From Hericium rajendrae (Eukaryota > Basidiomycota > Agaricomycetes > Russulales > Hericiaceae), in contig CM065883.1 in the NCBI GenBank assembly GCA_033439255.1, forward strand, positions 1,302,001 through 1,366,000: a DNA stretch of 64,000 nucleotides, given 5' to 3'. Shown in pieces: positions 1-11,084 of this stretch. The notes beneath the pieces were generated by a model, which had not been told where the DNA came from, searched no databases, and saw only the letters and a program-made list of their open reading frames with translations. The translations under genes and the position numbers were made by a program. Within the stretch, counting starts at the first letter, position 1; each line of letters starts with the position of its first letter.

Positions 1-3000
1 CTTCCCTTGTAGCTTATGGATCAGGAAAACTTATTGCGCTCTGGGATACCGCCGTACGCTGCTCTATTGCCTTACCCCTGCCTCTTTTTATTTTGCTGAC
101 AGCAATGGCATTCTTAGGACCCTGCCGACCGTGGCGTATTACAGACATTGCCCGGACATACAGGCCTTGTCACTTGTGTCCGCTTCGTGGATGAAGAGCG
201 ACTGATTAGTGCCGATGATCTTGGTGCGGTGAGGCTTTGGTGTAGGAGTGCTCCTTCAACAGGGGAGGGAGATGCCAAGGCATGCATGTTATCCAAGTAC
301 ATATTTTGTCTGGATGCTAAAATACGTCACTTTCGTCTTTTCTCTGTGACATCCAATTGTTCAGAACCCATGGACATCTGTGCAAACATTGCAAGCACAC
401 CGCAAGGCCATCTCAGCGCTCGCTGTACACACCGAGACGCGATGTGTGGTCACGGGTGCATCAGACGCGACCGTGAAAGTATGGCATTACGATGGAGAAG
501 GTGATTCTTCATGCCGAAACGATTTCACACTTGGACAAGATTTGACACCGATCGGACAGAAGGTTTGACTGAAGTAGAGGTCGTTTCTTTAAAGAACCGA
601 TATCCCCTCTCGATCGAGGTTGCAACATTGCCTGACACCAGAGGTATAGTCAGGAGCTATTCTTTGCCATACACCTACGGTGCAGCAAGTGGAGAGACGC
701 TAATTCTATTTTATAGCCCTCATCCTCGCAATCGGAAGTACAGACCACTCCGTCCATATATACACCCGTTCAGACAATACAGTGTGTACCATGTTCTGCC
801 TTCGTTTGCCGACATTGACATGTGGGCTCAATCTGCAGTTCGTTCATTCTGCTACCCTGTCCGGGCACGAAGATTGGGTTCGCAGTCTTGCCTTCCGCCC
901 TGCGAGCGTCTACTTCCCACTCGTTCTCGCATCGGGCTCGCAAGACTCGACGATTCGACTTTGGAATATCGAAGAGATCTCCCAGGCGAAATCGCCAAGA
1001 AATGGAGCCTCTACCCCGCTGAGCGACGAGCTTCTTCATAGGTTTGAGACATCCCTTGCACATGCAGGGGAGGGCGCGGAGGGCGGTCGGCAGATTTCGC
1101 TGAAGAAACACGTCCTCACGGCGCGAGGGCCGGACGGCAGGTCAGTAAGATGTATCCGTATCTCCAGCAAGCAATATCCATTGACAGACTTTCACCCCCC
1201 AGCCCCCAGCAGTTCAGTATTACCTTCGACGCTCTGCTCATTGGCCATGAGGCTGGCATCACATCTCTCTCCTGGAGTCCATCAGTCTCATTTACTCCCA
1301 CCCTCCTGTCCACATCCACGGACTCGTCGCTCATCCTGTGGTCACCTTCTGCACTCGCTGTGCCCTCGTCGTCCGGCGCCGACAGCGCGTCCATCTGGAT
1401 CAACCGCCAGCGGTTCGGTGACGTCGGCGCGCAACGACTGGGCGGATTTGTCGGTGGGCTCTGGGCGGACGCAGGCCAGGAGGCAATGGCGTGGGGCTGG
1501 TCGGGCGGCTGGAGGCGGTGGAGGCACGAAAAGCCCATCGCCCCGATGGAGAACGGCTTGAGCGGGACATCCGATGAAGGTGAGCAGGTCTGGACGGAAG
1601 TCGGCGCCATAAGCGGGCACGCCGGGCCTGTGAAGGGGATTGCTTGGGCACCGGGCGGAGAGTACCTCATTTCAACGGGGTAAGCACCATCTGCATCGGC
1701 TAGCGTCGACCATCAGCTTCTTAGTGACCGTGGCATCCAGCTTGGATCAAACGACGCGCATTCACGGGGCAATTCCAGGACGAATCGCTGCAGCATGGCA
1801 TGAGTTGAGCCGCCCCCAAGTGCACGGCTATGACCTGCTGGGCGTTGTGTCTTTGGATGCCTTTCGCTTTGCGAGTGTCGCCGACGAGAAGGTCGTCCGT
1901 GTGTTTGAAGCACCACGCGCATTCGTCGCCACATTGCGAGGGCTCGGTGTCGCGAATCTCGGAACGGAGGAAGACGAGGAGAAGCGGCCCGTGAGCGCGA
2001 GCGTCCCGCCGCTAGGGCTATCGAACAAGGCCGTAAGTGGGACTGATGGTAAGCGGTCCGGTATAGTTTGTCGATGGACCTATAGAATTCATCTCCGCTA
2101 TTGAACAGAAAATGCCGAGTCATTTGCCTTCGTGAACGAGACAGCGGGTGTAATACGGAGGCCGTTTGAGGGTGAATTGGCGGCGATGACACTTTGGCCA
2201 GAGGTTGAGAAGGTCTTCGGACATGGTTACGAGGTAGGGATTTTGTCATTCGCTCTGATTTTTCTCTCAGCTTCCAAAATTTAGTCCGTTACAATCGGCG
2301 CGTCCTCTTCTCGGAAGTTGATCGCAACGGCCTGCAAATCCTCGACGCCAAAACACGCCGTAGTCCGTATCTATGACTCGACACAGTTCCAGCCATTTGG
2401 CGAGCCACTCGAGGGGCATGTGCTGACGGTGACACGCATTGCCTTCAGCCCAGACGACAAGCACATTCTCACTGTCTCGCGAGATCGGACATGGAGGTTA
2501 TTTGAGCTACAGGCCTCTGGGGGGTTGTTCGAGTTACAGGCCTCAGGGGGTTATGAGCCCGTCGCTGCAGACAAATCCCATGGGCGAATCATCTGGGATT
2601 GTGCGTGGGCGCCGGGGGGTGAGGCTTTCGCGACGGCATCTAGAGATAAGACGGTGAGAATCCCTTTTTGTGGATATTGCGATTTCAAAGCGGTGCGGCT
2701 AAATTCTTTCACAGGTCAGAATTTGGTGCACGACGGATGAGCAAAAGAAGCAATGGACGACCTCAGCAACAATCAAATTACAGGAAGCGGCAACAGCCAT
2801 CGCCTTTGCTTCTGCATTCAAGAAGAAGTAAGTGTCAGAATTCAAAACACTAATCGTATACTTAACTCTTCCGACTGTCAGTACGCTTGCCATCGGTCTC
2901 GAGAATGGCGAGATTGTAATCTATACTTCGCCATTGGATGCGTCAAATGTTAACTGGGATCTCTTGTTGACCATAAACTCGAAGTAAGCGCGTTCTCGAC

Positions 3001-3180
3001 TGCAGCTTGGAAGTGTCTGACAGGTTGGTCGTTGATAGGATGGCACATGTCGATCACATACACCAGCTTGCTTGGCGGCCTGTAGAAAAGGGACATGAAG
3101 GGCAACAGCAAATCGCTAGTTGCAGTGAAGATGGTACATTGAGAGTATTGACAGTAACGGTCCCGTACGAGACAAATTAA
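1..3180 (+). CDS. ELP2: Elongator complex subunit 2 (WD40), 5' partial
   Basis: Elongator scaffold subunit with two WD40 propellers; Elongator modifies wobble uridines of tRNAs. The gene enters the window already in frame. Coding blocks I can join: 3-53, 145-279, 365-500, 560-643, 717-781, 839-1144, about 1210-1679, 1741-2048, 2109-2233, 2285-2653, 2715-2827, 2882-2983 and 3039-3180 (TAA). Phases agree at every junction. Family marks are LPGHTGLVTCVRF near the start, SGHEDWVRSLAF, ASGSQDSTIRLW, a GHEAGITSLSW blade, and the Elp2-specific stretch with GDVGAQRLGGF and GGWRRW, followed by GLDQTTRIHG and VFGHGYE. The intron at 280-364 appears to use a GC donor (AAG|GCATGC). Near 2498-2551 the frame carries a 9-residue tandem duplication. 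The N-terminal blades lie outside the window. The family call is secure. Confidence 0.93.
2498..2551 (+). repeat. 27-nt tandem duplication inside ELP2 coding sequence
   Basis: Two adjacent 27-nt units, 2498-2524 and 2525-2551, both encode LFELQASGG and differ only at synonymous or near-synonymous sites. The unit lies in a loop after a blade ending in SRDRTWR, so it keeps the frame and adds nine residues. Confidence 0.85.
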
Positions 3181-3434
3181 ATGAGAGGGGCCATACTAGA
3201 GAGGAAGACGGAGCGCGAGAGATGGAAATTATACAGTGGCAAGACAGAGGGCGGCGAGCCCTATGCTGTAAGTATCAGGGTAATGAAACAGTTTTTGTTA
3301 GTAGGGGATGCGAGAAGGGTATAGAACAGAATGCTCATGGCGGCTGATATAACAACACAGGAACAAGCAAAAAGAGATAGCTGACAATCAAAACTAGATG
3401 TGCGTTAGGGATACAAGAACGTCAGAAAAGAAAT

Positions 3435-6400
3435 TCAAACGATGTCACGGAGGCTCATGGGCACTTCAGGCTGTGTGCGAAGTCAGATTAAGCAAACCTG
3501 GCGAGAACGGGGCAGACTTACGCATTTGATCCTGTGGAAGATGCGCGAAAAGAACAAATCGATCAGATGCGCGCAACAAGACGGCAAATTGAGGACACGC
3601 ACTTATAGAAGCATTCTATGGAGCGAAGCATTTCGACGTCACCACCGGTGGCGGTTACAAAGTTGACGATGACACCAGCGCGGGAGTGGCTAGGCGCGAT
3701 CGCAGGTGCCACACTACCATGCAGTGTCAGATATGTCATAGGCGGATGACCAAAAGACTTACCGATGGGCATACTCTTCGACGGCTTTCGGCAAGTCTGC
3801 GACGAAGTGAAAGTGAGAAATCCATGCTACTCCAATAACCCGAAGACAAGACGTACCATAGTTAATGACCAGAGGGACGTGGGGTATGTCCGGAGTCTTA
3901 ACCTGAACATCATATACAACCAAAATCTTGGTCACCAACGGTCTCATAAGACCTGCGTTCTGAATCCTGAACTTGTTCAAGGCCGCCAGCTTGGTGCCGG
4001 CATTCATGTCTCCGTGCTAAATGTGGGAATGAGCCACATGCAACACCATCATGAGAATGAGAAACGTACGAGAGGGACAGCCTCAAGGCCCCGGCTTGCC
4101 AATTTGTATACGACTGCGTCTAAGGCAGCCATGCCGCCGACGTGCACAATAGCTTGTGGAACGTCGACATCGTCAAACAGGTCGCTCAGGGCGTCGAGCT
4201 TCCACTCCCGGGCTTGTGCCGTCTCAGGGTTCGTGGAGCCTCGACCGGAACCGATAATGCCCAGGCCGCCACTTGGTGTGCTCGCCGCAGGGTCGGAGCG
4301 TCCGCCGGCTGTGAAAGCGAGATACAAATAGAATTGACGAAGTCCACGCGCTCCCTGGCTGGTATCAGCGTGGGTGACGTTGCCGTCCCGGCGCACCAGG
4401 ACCCGGACGGGCTCTCTAAGCTGGATAGCGGTCGCGAGATTCAACACGTCCTGAGGCACGGTGTTGGAGAAAAGAGCAGTCTGGCGCTCGATCTGCCCGT
4501 TGGACCCATTCATTCCCTCCTGAGGAAGCGGAGGAGTGCTGATACCGGAGGCCCGTCGTCCACCCTGGAAGGGCGGAGCCAGGGAAGAAGAGCTATTAGA
4601 GTCTACGGAAAGAAGAGACGTCTGAGACGCGGATGTCAAACTGCTAGGCGGTGATCCAGAACCAAGAGGGCGGGTACGAGGCGATGGGAGCAACTTCACG
4701 ATGTTGAAGATGAAATCATGCAGGTTGCGCGCGATCAATTGATCGACCTCGTCAAGCACGAGGAAACGAACTTGAGAGCCAACCAGGCCGCCCGGTGCCG
4801 TGAACAACGCATGCAGCTTTTGAGGGGTGCCGCAGATAATGTGAGGCATGTTCTGCTGCAGCAGGCGGAGCTCCTGAGTAAGATCGCTGTTCGGGGAAGG
4901 CGTTCCTACGCCTAGCGCAGATCTGATACCAATAGGCCCACCCAGATCACGGATCATGCGCTGCGCCTGGGTCGCTTGGTCCACCGTAGTAGATATCATG
5001 ACAACAATGGGTCCACGGTGGGGAGGAAGACCGACTGTGTTCACGAGGGCGATGTGAATAGCAGGTATCACATACGCGGCGATACGTTCCTGTGTGGGCG
5101 GTGCCTGTGCGATGATATCGGCACCGCGAAGCAAGAACGGCAGAGCGCGCTGCTGGATTTTGTTGGGCGGACCGACCCTGAAGGGAAGGTTGCTGTGAGC
5201 CGCCATCATGCTGGAAGGCCTAGCAACCGCTTACCCGAATTTCGTCAACGACCGCAGCAGCTCGGGAGCCAGTGCCAGTTGGTCCCACTTGGATAGGGTG
5301 GGCCCCGCCGCATCACGCGGTGAAGTGCCTGACAAATCCATCTGCACAACGACCATCAGTAGGGCACCGAGATGTGCGATAGCGACGCACCGCTGCTGAG
5401 TCACGGCGCATCAAGGTCGAAACAGACCGACGCTTGTCACGAAGGAGACTGTCCGAGCGGACAAGCACGTCCATGCCACCAGGTGGGCGCACAGGCAAAT
5501 CGATGCTGCCGGCAGACCAGGTGCGCATCGGCGGATTCGGGGAGCGTCCAGGGGGCCGAAGATCAGGTCTAGTAGGCAATCCGTGGCCGAGATGCCCCAC
5601 GCCACCTGCGAGAGAGGGAGACATAACACGGTTCGAGGGAACGTCAATCGGCTGAGATCCAAGGCCGGGCAACTGGTTGCCCCCAAGACTTGCAGTTGTG
5701 GTTTGAATATGCTGCTGAGTCTGGATGGCAAGGAGCTGTCCGACAGAGCTCGTGAGGGTATTGAGCCGCTGTGAAATCTGCGTGATGTCGTCAGACGACT
5801 GGTTGGGAGCGAGACCTCCGGAGATCGAGGGACGAGGGCCATTGACCTGAGGACCTCCGAAACCGATCGATGGAGGTGAAGGAGCGAATGGATCCTTGAA
5901 TTCAGGCTGCGCCGAGAGAGCGATAGATCGCTCGATGAGCATATCCAGTTTGCGATGCACGTCGGAGAGATCACTGCGAATCTCACGCGTCGTGACCTCA
6001 CAGCGAGAAATCCGGTCGAAGATGTCGTGAATCAACGGAGAGGCTCGCAGCTGAGCCTCGAAGCTAGAGGACAGTTCCATGCTTGACGTGAAATGACTGC
6101 CAGAGCCTATGGATGATACCGGCGACGACGATGTGACGACAACATTGCCAGGGAATGATGCCCTCGAGTTGGCAGGATGTATACCAATTGAAGACGAGAG
6201 TCTACCCTGGCGGAGAGATGAAACGCCATTGCCGTTGCCTTGGACCGGCATTCCATTGTCCGGACGGTGGGACCCGACGGAATTCTCCTCCGTAGTCGAC
6301 GATGTATCAACGCTGCTGGATGTGCTCTCCTCCCTCTGCACGCGGTTGTCGAATGAAGAGCACGGTTTATCGCCCTCGACTGAGCGAGGAGCTGGTGAAT

Positions 6401-6677
6401 GACGCGGCCACTCGGCGGTGGCAGGCGACTGCTGAAACCTGACCCCCACATCGCGAGCGCCGTCGCGGCTCTCAAACGAAGGAGCGGGAGACGACTTGAG
6501 CGAGCGAAAGTCTTGGGGAGAGATGGAGAGCGATGACATCGAAGCACGCTCTTGATCCCGAATGCCCGCCATTGGGAATCCCAGACCTGGACCAGTCCCG
6601 CTCTCGTCTTCGCTGGCACGTATTCCACCGGGGAAGAAAGGCATAGATGTGGGATTCAGAGCAGCGCTTTTCGCCAT
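3435..6677 (-). CDS. eIF4A-derived DEAD-box-like protein with eroded helicase motifs and long disordered N-terminus
   Basis: Eight exons give an exact 955-aa frame: 6677-5391, 5341-5235, 5192-4070, 4016-3857, 3796-3763, 3713-3603, 3531-3522 (10 nt) and 3470-3435. The start is ATG at 6677 (MAKSAALNP). Residues about 1-430 are Ser/Pro/Gly-rich with a short helical patch (residues about 210-250), probably disordered. The rest aligns end to end with eIF4A: W.QLALAPELLRSLTKFG, PNKIQQRALPFLLRGADIIAQA, PHIICGTP, FLVLDE, LRQFYLYL, EWKLDALSDLFDD, VPLVINYDLPK, and a tail like QMPEVPMSLRDIV. Every catalytic motif is lost: Walker A reads PPTQERIA, motif II DEVD, motif III SNT, motif V VKTPD, and motif VI has no HRxGRxxR. 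Two insertions (about residues 640-680 and 750-790) are low complexity. It is probably a scaffold or RNA-binding pseudohelicase. The intact frame argues against a pseudogene. Confidence 0.85.
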
Positions 6678-7357
6678 GGAATCACCGACGCTGCAGTCCA
6701 CGGAGTTCGTCTGTGACGATGACAAGAAAGACTGTCAAATGCTGCCGACAGCGAGTGTGAGCATCGATACCGTTGCGCCTTCGGAGAGAGCTAGCGCTGG
6801 AGGACACACACCTGAACAGTTCTAAACAACGAGAACTAGAAGGATCCCATGTGCAAGTTATGGGATGAGACGGGCGAGAAAGGACAGCCCAGGTAATCTG
6901 GTTGTCAGCGGTCGCTTGGGACAGCCTCGTGAACCGTGGCTGGCTTTTTGATGGGTGGCGATGGTGCAACCTTGGTCCACCCCGGCGTTTGCCCCGGCTG
7001 CGGTGCCTCGAGGCTCGTGAACCCGCACGGCTTTCTCAGACTGCACAGATACATAACCGATTGTATTACATCGCGAAACGTCAAAGGAGTGGATACAATG
7101 AGTGTGTCGGGTACCGAATACGGTACTAATACAATTATAGATGCGATAATTCATTTGCCTCGAGGTAACCAGCCCTCAGGAAATGGTAGGCGTCCCGGCC
7201 ATATCCGCGTAGATAGCAGAAGTGCGAAGACATTCGTCTTCAATCGTACCTTCAGTCAACAGACGTAAAGTCCTCTCGGCGCGCAAAGGCCTCGGGACTC
7301 TGCACAGAACCTTGTCAACCTCGCGCGTTCGTACGGACCAAAGAATATCGAAATTAC
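6678..7357. other. Intergenic, no supported gene
   Basis: About 680 nt between the 5' end of the eIF4A-like gene and the 3' end of the RRM gene. It should hold the promoter of the former. Short ORFs here show no family resemblance. If the strong GTGAGT at the RRM stop codon is used as a splice donor, the RRM protein could extend to about 7174 on the minus strand. Confidence 0.5.
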
Positions 7358-8131
7358 TCACGGCTGAAGGTTGCGAATAGGATTCAAGCTTTGAGCATCC
7401 AAAATGGCGCGCATTTCAGGAAGCTTCCAGAGAAAAGCCGCCACCTGCAAAGACAAATAATCAGGAAATTGTTGGAGAGAATCAGAGACAAGGGACAACG
7501 AACCATCAAGTTACGCCCGTCCAGCCTCGAACCGTTGTAGAAGTCAACCGCACGGGGCACTGCAACGGGGTCAACAAATATGACTGTGGCATATCGTTTG
7601 CTAGGAACAGCCGATTTGGAGTTCGCCGACACAGACCCGCCAACGCAGCAGATCTGAACGGACAGCACTGGACCGCAAGGCTTCAAGTGCTCCTTGATAG
7701 CGTCTTCGGTGACGTTGGGGCCCAACTATTGACAAAGTCAATCAGCATGTATGAATCAGAAATATGGAAACCTGTCGTACATTTCCGACATAGACGTGTC
7801 TGAAAGGGTGCTCCGGGGTATCAGAGTTGAGCCTCTGAAGCCTTGCCTTGATGGCGTGCAGTCTGCGAGCCCGTTTGATCTGAGCTTTCTTCTTGTCCGT
7901 GAGGCCTGACTTCCTGCCGCGCTGAGGCCGCTTGCTAGCGCTAGGCCGAACGGTACGGTGTGTAAGATCGTGCTGTGTGATAGTACGGTCTGAGGTCTGA
8001 TGCGAATGGGTATTCAATGACAACATTTACACGCGCAAAAAGTCAAGTAGACTTACGAAAGACGCTGTCCTCAGGATAGCAGATACCTCGGCCAGTGAGC
8101 TGCCAGCGCTCGGTGCCCTGATTAAAACCAT
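7358..8131 (-). CDS. RNA-recognition-motif protein
   Basis: Four exons, 8131-8057, 7996-7781, 7725-7504 and 7444-7358, give 199 aa. Residues 26-85 are basic (KRPQRGRKSGLTDKKKAQ and following), consistent with a nucleolar or nuclear localisation tail. One RRM follows with RNP2 as VYVGNL and RNP1 as KRYATVIFV, then NGSRLDGRNLMV. The C-terminus is short (AAFLWKLPEMRAIL). The stop codon overlaps a good GTGAGT donor, so an alternative 3' exon ending near 7174 is possible. I do not recognise a specific orthologue; a ribosome-biogenesis or mRNA role is inference from the basic tail and RRM. Confidence 0.75.
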
Positions 8132-8586
8132 GCTTGCGATATTAGGGAAATAAAAAGCCTTGGAGGAAGGCGGCGAGTGGTTTGTGAAAATTGTTGTGGA
8201 TACTTCAGACTGAAAATTCCGGCAGCTTTATACCCCTCCCGCTCGTCCGCTTTGACGGACATCCGAGGGTGTGGACCGGCAGAGTTGCGGTAAAGGTGAG
8301 TGGTATGGACGCGAGAACAATGGCGGGACCAGCGAAAATGTGGACTTATGTGGCATTGGAGTGAAACACTTGCATCGTTGCCAGCGTGAAGGCATTGTCT
8401 ATGGCAAAATTTGCGTCAGAGCAAGAGCACAAAGGTTGCCTTTGAGTGGGTGGCTTCGTCGAGAGATAGTGCATCCCAAGTTTGTTCCAGCAGGACGTCC
8501 CGGCAACGCCGGCCCGCACGCCGCTTTTGCTCACGGCCTCGGCTTAGACTTCGCGCATTTCGGTGTCTTGTCCACTCGTCACAGCA
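8132..8586. promoter_or_regulatory. Divergent promoter region, RRM gene and FMC1
   Basis: 455 nt separate two divergent start codons. No clear TATA box or repeat is visible; a shared promoter is inferred from layout only. Confidence 0.4.
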
Positions 8587-9029
8587 ATGGCCACACCCCA
8601 CATCCCAGCGTACCGGAATGTCGTGAGGGAAGTCGCAAAGGCGGTAAGTCTTTGTGTCGTCTGACTGTGCCAACCAGCCGTGACTAAACTCGAGTCATTT
8701 GGTAGTCTGTCTCTCCACGGGCAACTAGGAATAAGGCGATCTCGCGAAACTTTCGTGACATATTCGAGAAGAATATTCAGAACAAACAGTCTGAGACCTT
8801 TCATCACGATATCCAGAACGCCATAACCTTCATGAGGTCCCAGCGATTACACAAGGTGAGACATTCGTTGCTTTGGTGACACGCGCCTCATACTCTCTCA
8901 AAGGAACTCCTGGATCGATATAACCCCCTGTTCGATCTTACTGGCGAGGAGAGAATTGAAGCGACTGCCCGCCGCGTGGGTTTCAACATGCCCAAGACAC
9001 CGACACCGCCAGAAGAGAAGTCTGACTAG
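8587..9029 (+). CDS. FMC1: Mitochondrial F1-ATP synthase assembly factor Fmc1 (LYR family)
   Basis: Three exons, 8587-8643, 8706-8855 and 8904-9029, give exactly 110 aa, the usual size for the family. Known Fmc1 stabilises Atp12-dependent assembly of the F1 sector in the mitochondrial matrix. The LYR-type helix is seen as the variant PAYRNVVREV at the start. The C-terminal signature is diagnostic: LLDRYNPLFDLTGEERIEAT followed by ARRVGFNMP, matching the RYNP..MTxEEr...TAxRVGLxxP pattern of the family. Introns are 62 and 48 nt with GT-AG ends. No frame problem. Confidence 0.88.
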
Positions 9030-9299
9030 GCTACCTCGCCCCGGCTCACTATCATGTACTGCACTACCCTCAATCACGAGTAATTTCATTCACTGTATTG
9101 TGCGCTTGGCGCGTTATTCATGGCTCTGGTGCACAATGAGCCACAATTCTGCAAATTTAAACAATGAATTTTAGCTTCAATCTAGCATACGGTGTGGATA
9201 CGCTCACGTGCGAGGGCGCAAGTACTCATAAGTGCCATTTGTGGCCGGATTGATCGTCAACGTCAGATCCTTACCACCATTTCGAAGCCGGACGCCCAG

Positions 9300-10316
9300 A
9301 TGGCAGAGCAGAAACAAGGATCCCCCATAACTGACATGGCCTCGTTCGCGCCAGTTCTCGCGTCTGCGAAACATATCATTGCGGTCGCCGGTGCAGGCCT
9401 GTCTGCAGCATCAGGTGCGTATCACCCACAGACTATGATCCAACTGGAATTCATCATTCGCATCCTCAGGCATTCCTACTTTCAGAGGCGCGGGCGGCAT
9501 GTGGCGCAAACACGACGCCATGAGCTTAGCTACGCCCAGGGCATTCCGCGATGACCCCTCTAGGGTGTGGCAATTCTACCACTACCGCCGCGAAAAGTAC
9601 GTCTGCTTTGAGACCTGGCCACCATTCTGATCCAACGCATCGCCTCATGATGCATCAGGGCGCTCGCTGCCAGGCCGAACTCAGCGCATGTGGGCCTCGC
9701 CATGCTCTCCATCCCTCATTTCAGGCACCAGGTGGCCCCGAACTCGACCTTCACGCTCATCACGCAGAACGTCGATGGCCTGAGTGAAGTCGCCTCCAGG
9801 GAGATCGAATCGACGTTAGAGTCCATGTCCATACCGTGGAAGCCGGAGCCCAACGAGCAGCCGCGTCTACTTGAGATGCATGGCAGGCTTTTCGACGTCG
9901 TCTGCACGTCCAAAACCTGTGGCTATCGCGAGCACAATCGACAGTCTCCTGTATGCCCCGCACTCGCTGGGACGGAAGCCCTGGTCGAAGCTGGCGCGGT
10001 TGAACCTGATATTCCAGAATCGGATTTGCCGCGCTGTAAGCGATGCGGTGCGCTTGCTCGTCCTGGCGTTGTATGGTTTGGCGAAATACCACATCATCCT
10101 CCTTGAAAACCACAAGCAATATTCGCTTACTCAATCGTTATATTTCAGGTTTATCCTGCCGCCTCCTATGCATATGAGGTCAAAGCAAACGGCGGTAAGG
10201 TGGCAGTGTTCAACCTGGACCGCAGTGAGGGAGACGAAGATGCAGACTTCTTATTCCTGGGACCATGTGAGGAAACGTTGGTCCAGGTTCTCAAGTTCGA
10301 AATGCCGCAGAGCTGA
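9300..10316 (+). CDS. SIRT5-like class III sirtuin lacking the GTS segment
   Basis: NAD-dependent lysine deacylase of the Sir2 family. Exons 9300-9414, 9470-9596 and 9659-about 10070 give clear sirtuin motifs: [24 protein letters not shown], the class III pocket FYHYRRE (the Tyr/Arg pair that binds succinyl or malonyl groups in SIRT5), TQNVDGL, catalytic MHG, and zinc Cys pairs CTSKTCGY and CKRC, then [13 protein letters not shown]. The next exon should carry about 25 residues ending in the NAD-binding GTSST motif. Instead a stop follows after about 10 codons, and from 10149 the frame resumes with [16 protein letters not shown] through to TGA at 10316. A 10071-10148 intron restores the frame but omits the segment. 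It is therefore an inactive allele, a real variant or an assembly deletion. Confidence 0.8.
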
Positions 10317-10520
10317 GGATTAGATGGCTTTAGAGGTCTGAAAGCATGCCGCCGTTGTATTACGCTTGTGAGATATCTATGTACGAGGGCCCGAATATAA
10401 CGTTGAGGAAGTCTTGAACGAGATTTTGGGCAGGATTGAGGGAAACATCATCCACAGTGGTTTTCGACTGTTTGCATGAAGTCACTGAACGCGTAGTAGT
10501 ACTGTTCACACTTGACACAC

Positions 10521-11084
10521 CTATAGGCCTGACTTCTTCCCGTGCATTTTCTCAATCCATTCGCGCTCAGGTCCACTCTCCTCGGCCACCCAGTCATCAT
10601 TCTCCGTCTCCTTCAGCCTGCTCTCCGTCACCTCCCACCGATCCTGCAACAACTCCAACCCGATCTCCTTCTCCTTCTCTGTCCCAAAGAGTGCCCCAGC
10701 CACCTGCTCCATCCGCTCCTTGGTCTCGGAAAAGGAGTTCGTCCTGTTCGCCGCGGTCTGCGCCGCCTGCACGAACTTGGGCGCCGTCCGGCGCGCCTGC
10801 ACCTCCGCCCGTAGCTCCATGTACGACTTGTACTTCTGCACGCGGGTGGTGGTATAGATGTCGCTCTCGTGGGTGAAGACGTTGTCGATGACCTTATCAA
10901 GGTTCTGCGGGGTGATAAACGAGCCCGACTCGTGGTAGAGGGAGATGAGGGCGCGCAGCTTCGCAGGTGGCAGTCTGAACTCGGGGGCGGATGGAGCGGG
11001 CGCGTCGGACTGGGAGGAAGAGTATCGGACGAGATTGGGCGTTCGGCGGGGTATGCGCCGCGCAACTTGGCGGACGGTCGACAT
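10521..11084 (-). CDS. Predicted mitochondrial protein of unknown function
   Basis: Single-exon frame of 187 aa from ATG at 11084. The first 25 residues (MSTVRQVARRIPRRTPNLVR) are Arg-rich and lack acidic residues, as in a mitochondrial presequence. The body is helical and charged, with LPPAKLRALISLYHESGSFI, a DKVIDNVF segment and a C-terminal coiled-coil-like stretch rich in E, K and R. No membrane segment. The RALISLYHES..F.T..NL pattern resembles small mitochondrial ribosomal or assembly proteins, but I cannot name a family. A compact unspliced frame with a clear presequence supports a real gene. Confidence 0.7.
   Translation of the reverse strand: MSTVRQVARRIPRRTPNLVRYSSSQSDAPAPSAPEFRLPPAKLRALISLYHESGSFITPQNLDKVIDNVFTHESDIYTTTRVQKYKSYMELRAEVQARRTAPKFVQAAQTAANRTNSFSETKERMEQVAGALFGTEKEKEIGLELLQDRWEVTESRLKETENDDWVAEESGPEREWIEKMHGKKSGL

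Noticed and set aside
3442-4654. Plus-strand ORFs of 74, 188 and 170 codons
   Set aside because: They lie antisense to the conserved eIF4A-like exons and show no motifs; shadows of a GC-rich coding strand.
5411-6628. Minus-strand ORFs of 196 and 173 codons in other frames
   Set aside because: They overlap the 1287-nt first exon of the eIF4A-like gene out of frame; codon-shifted shadows.
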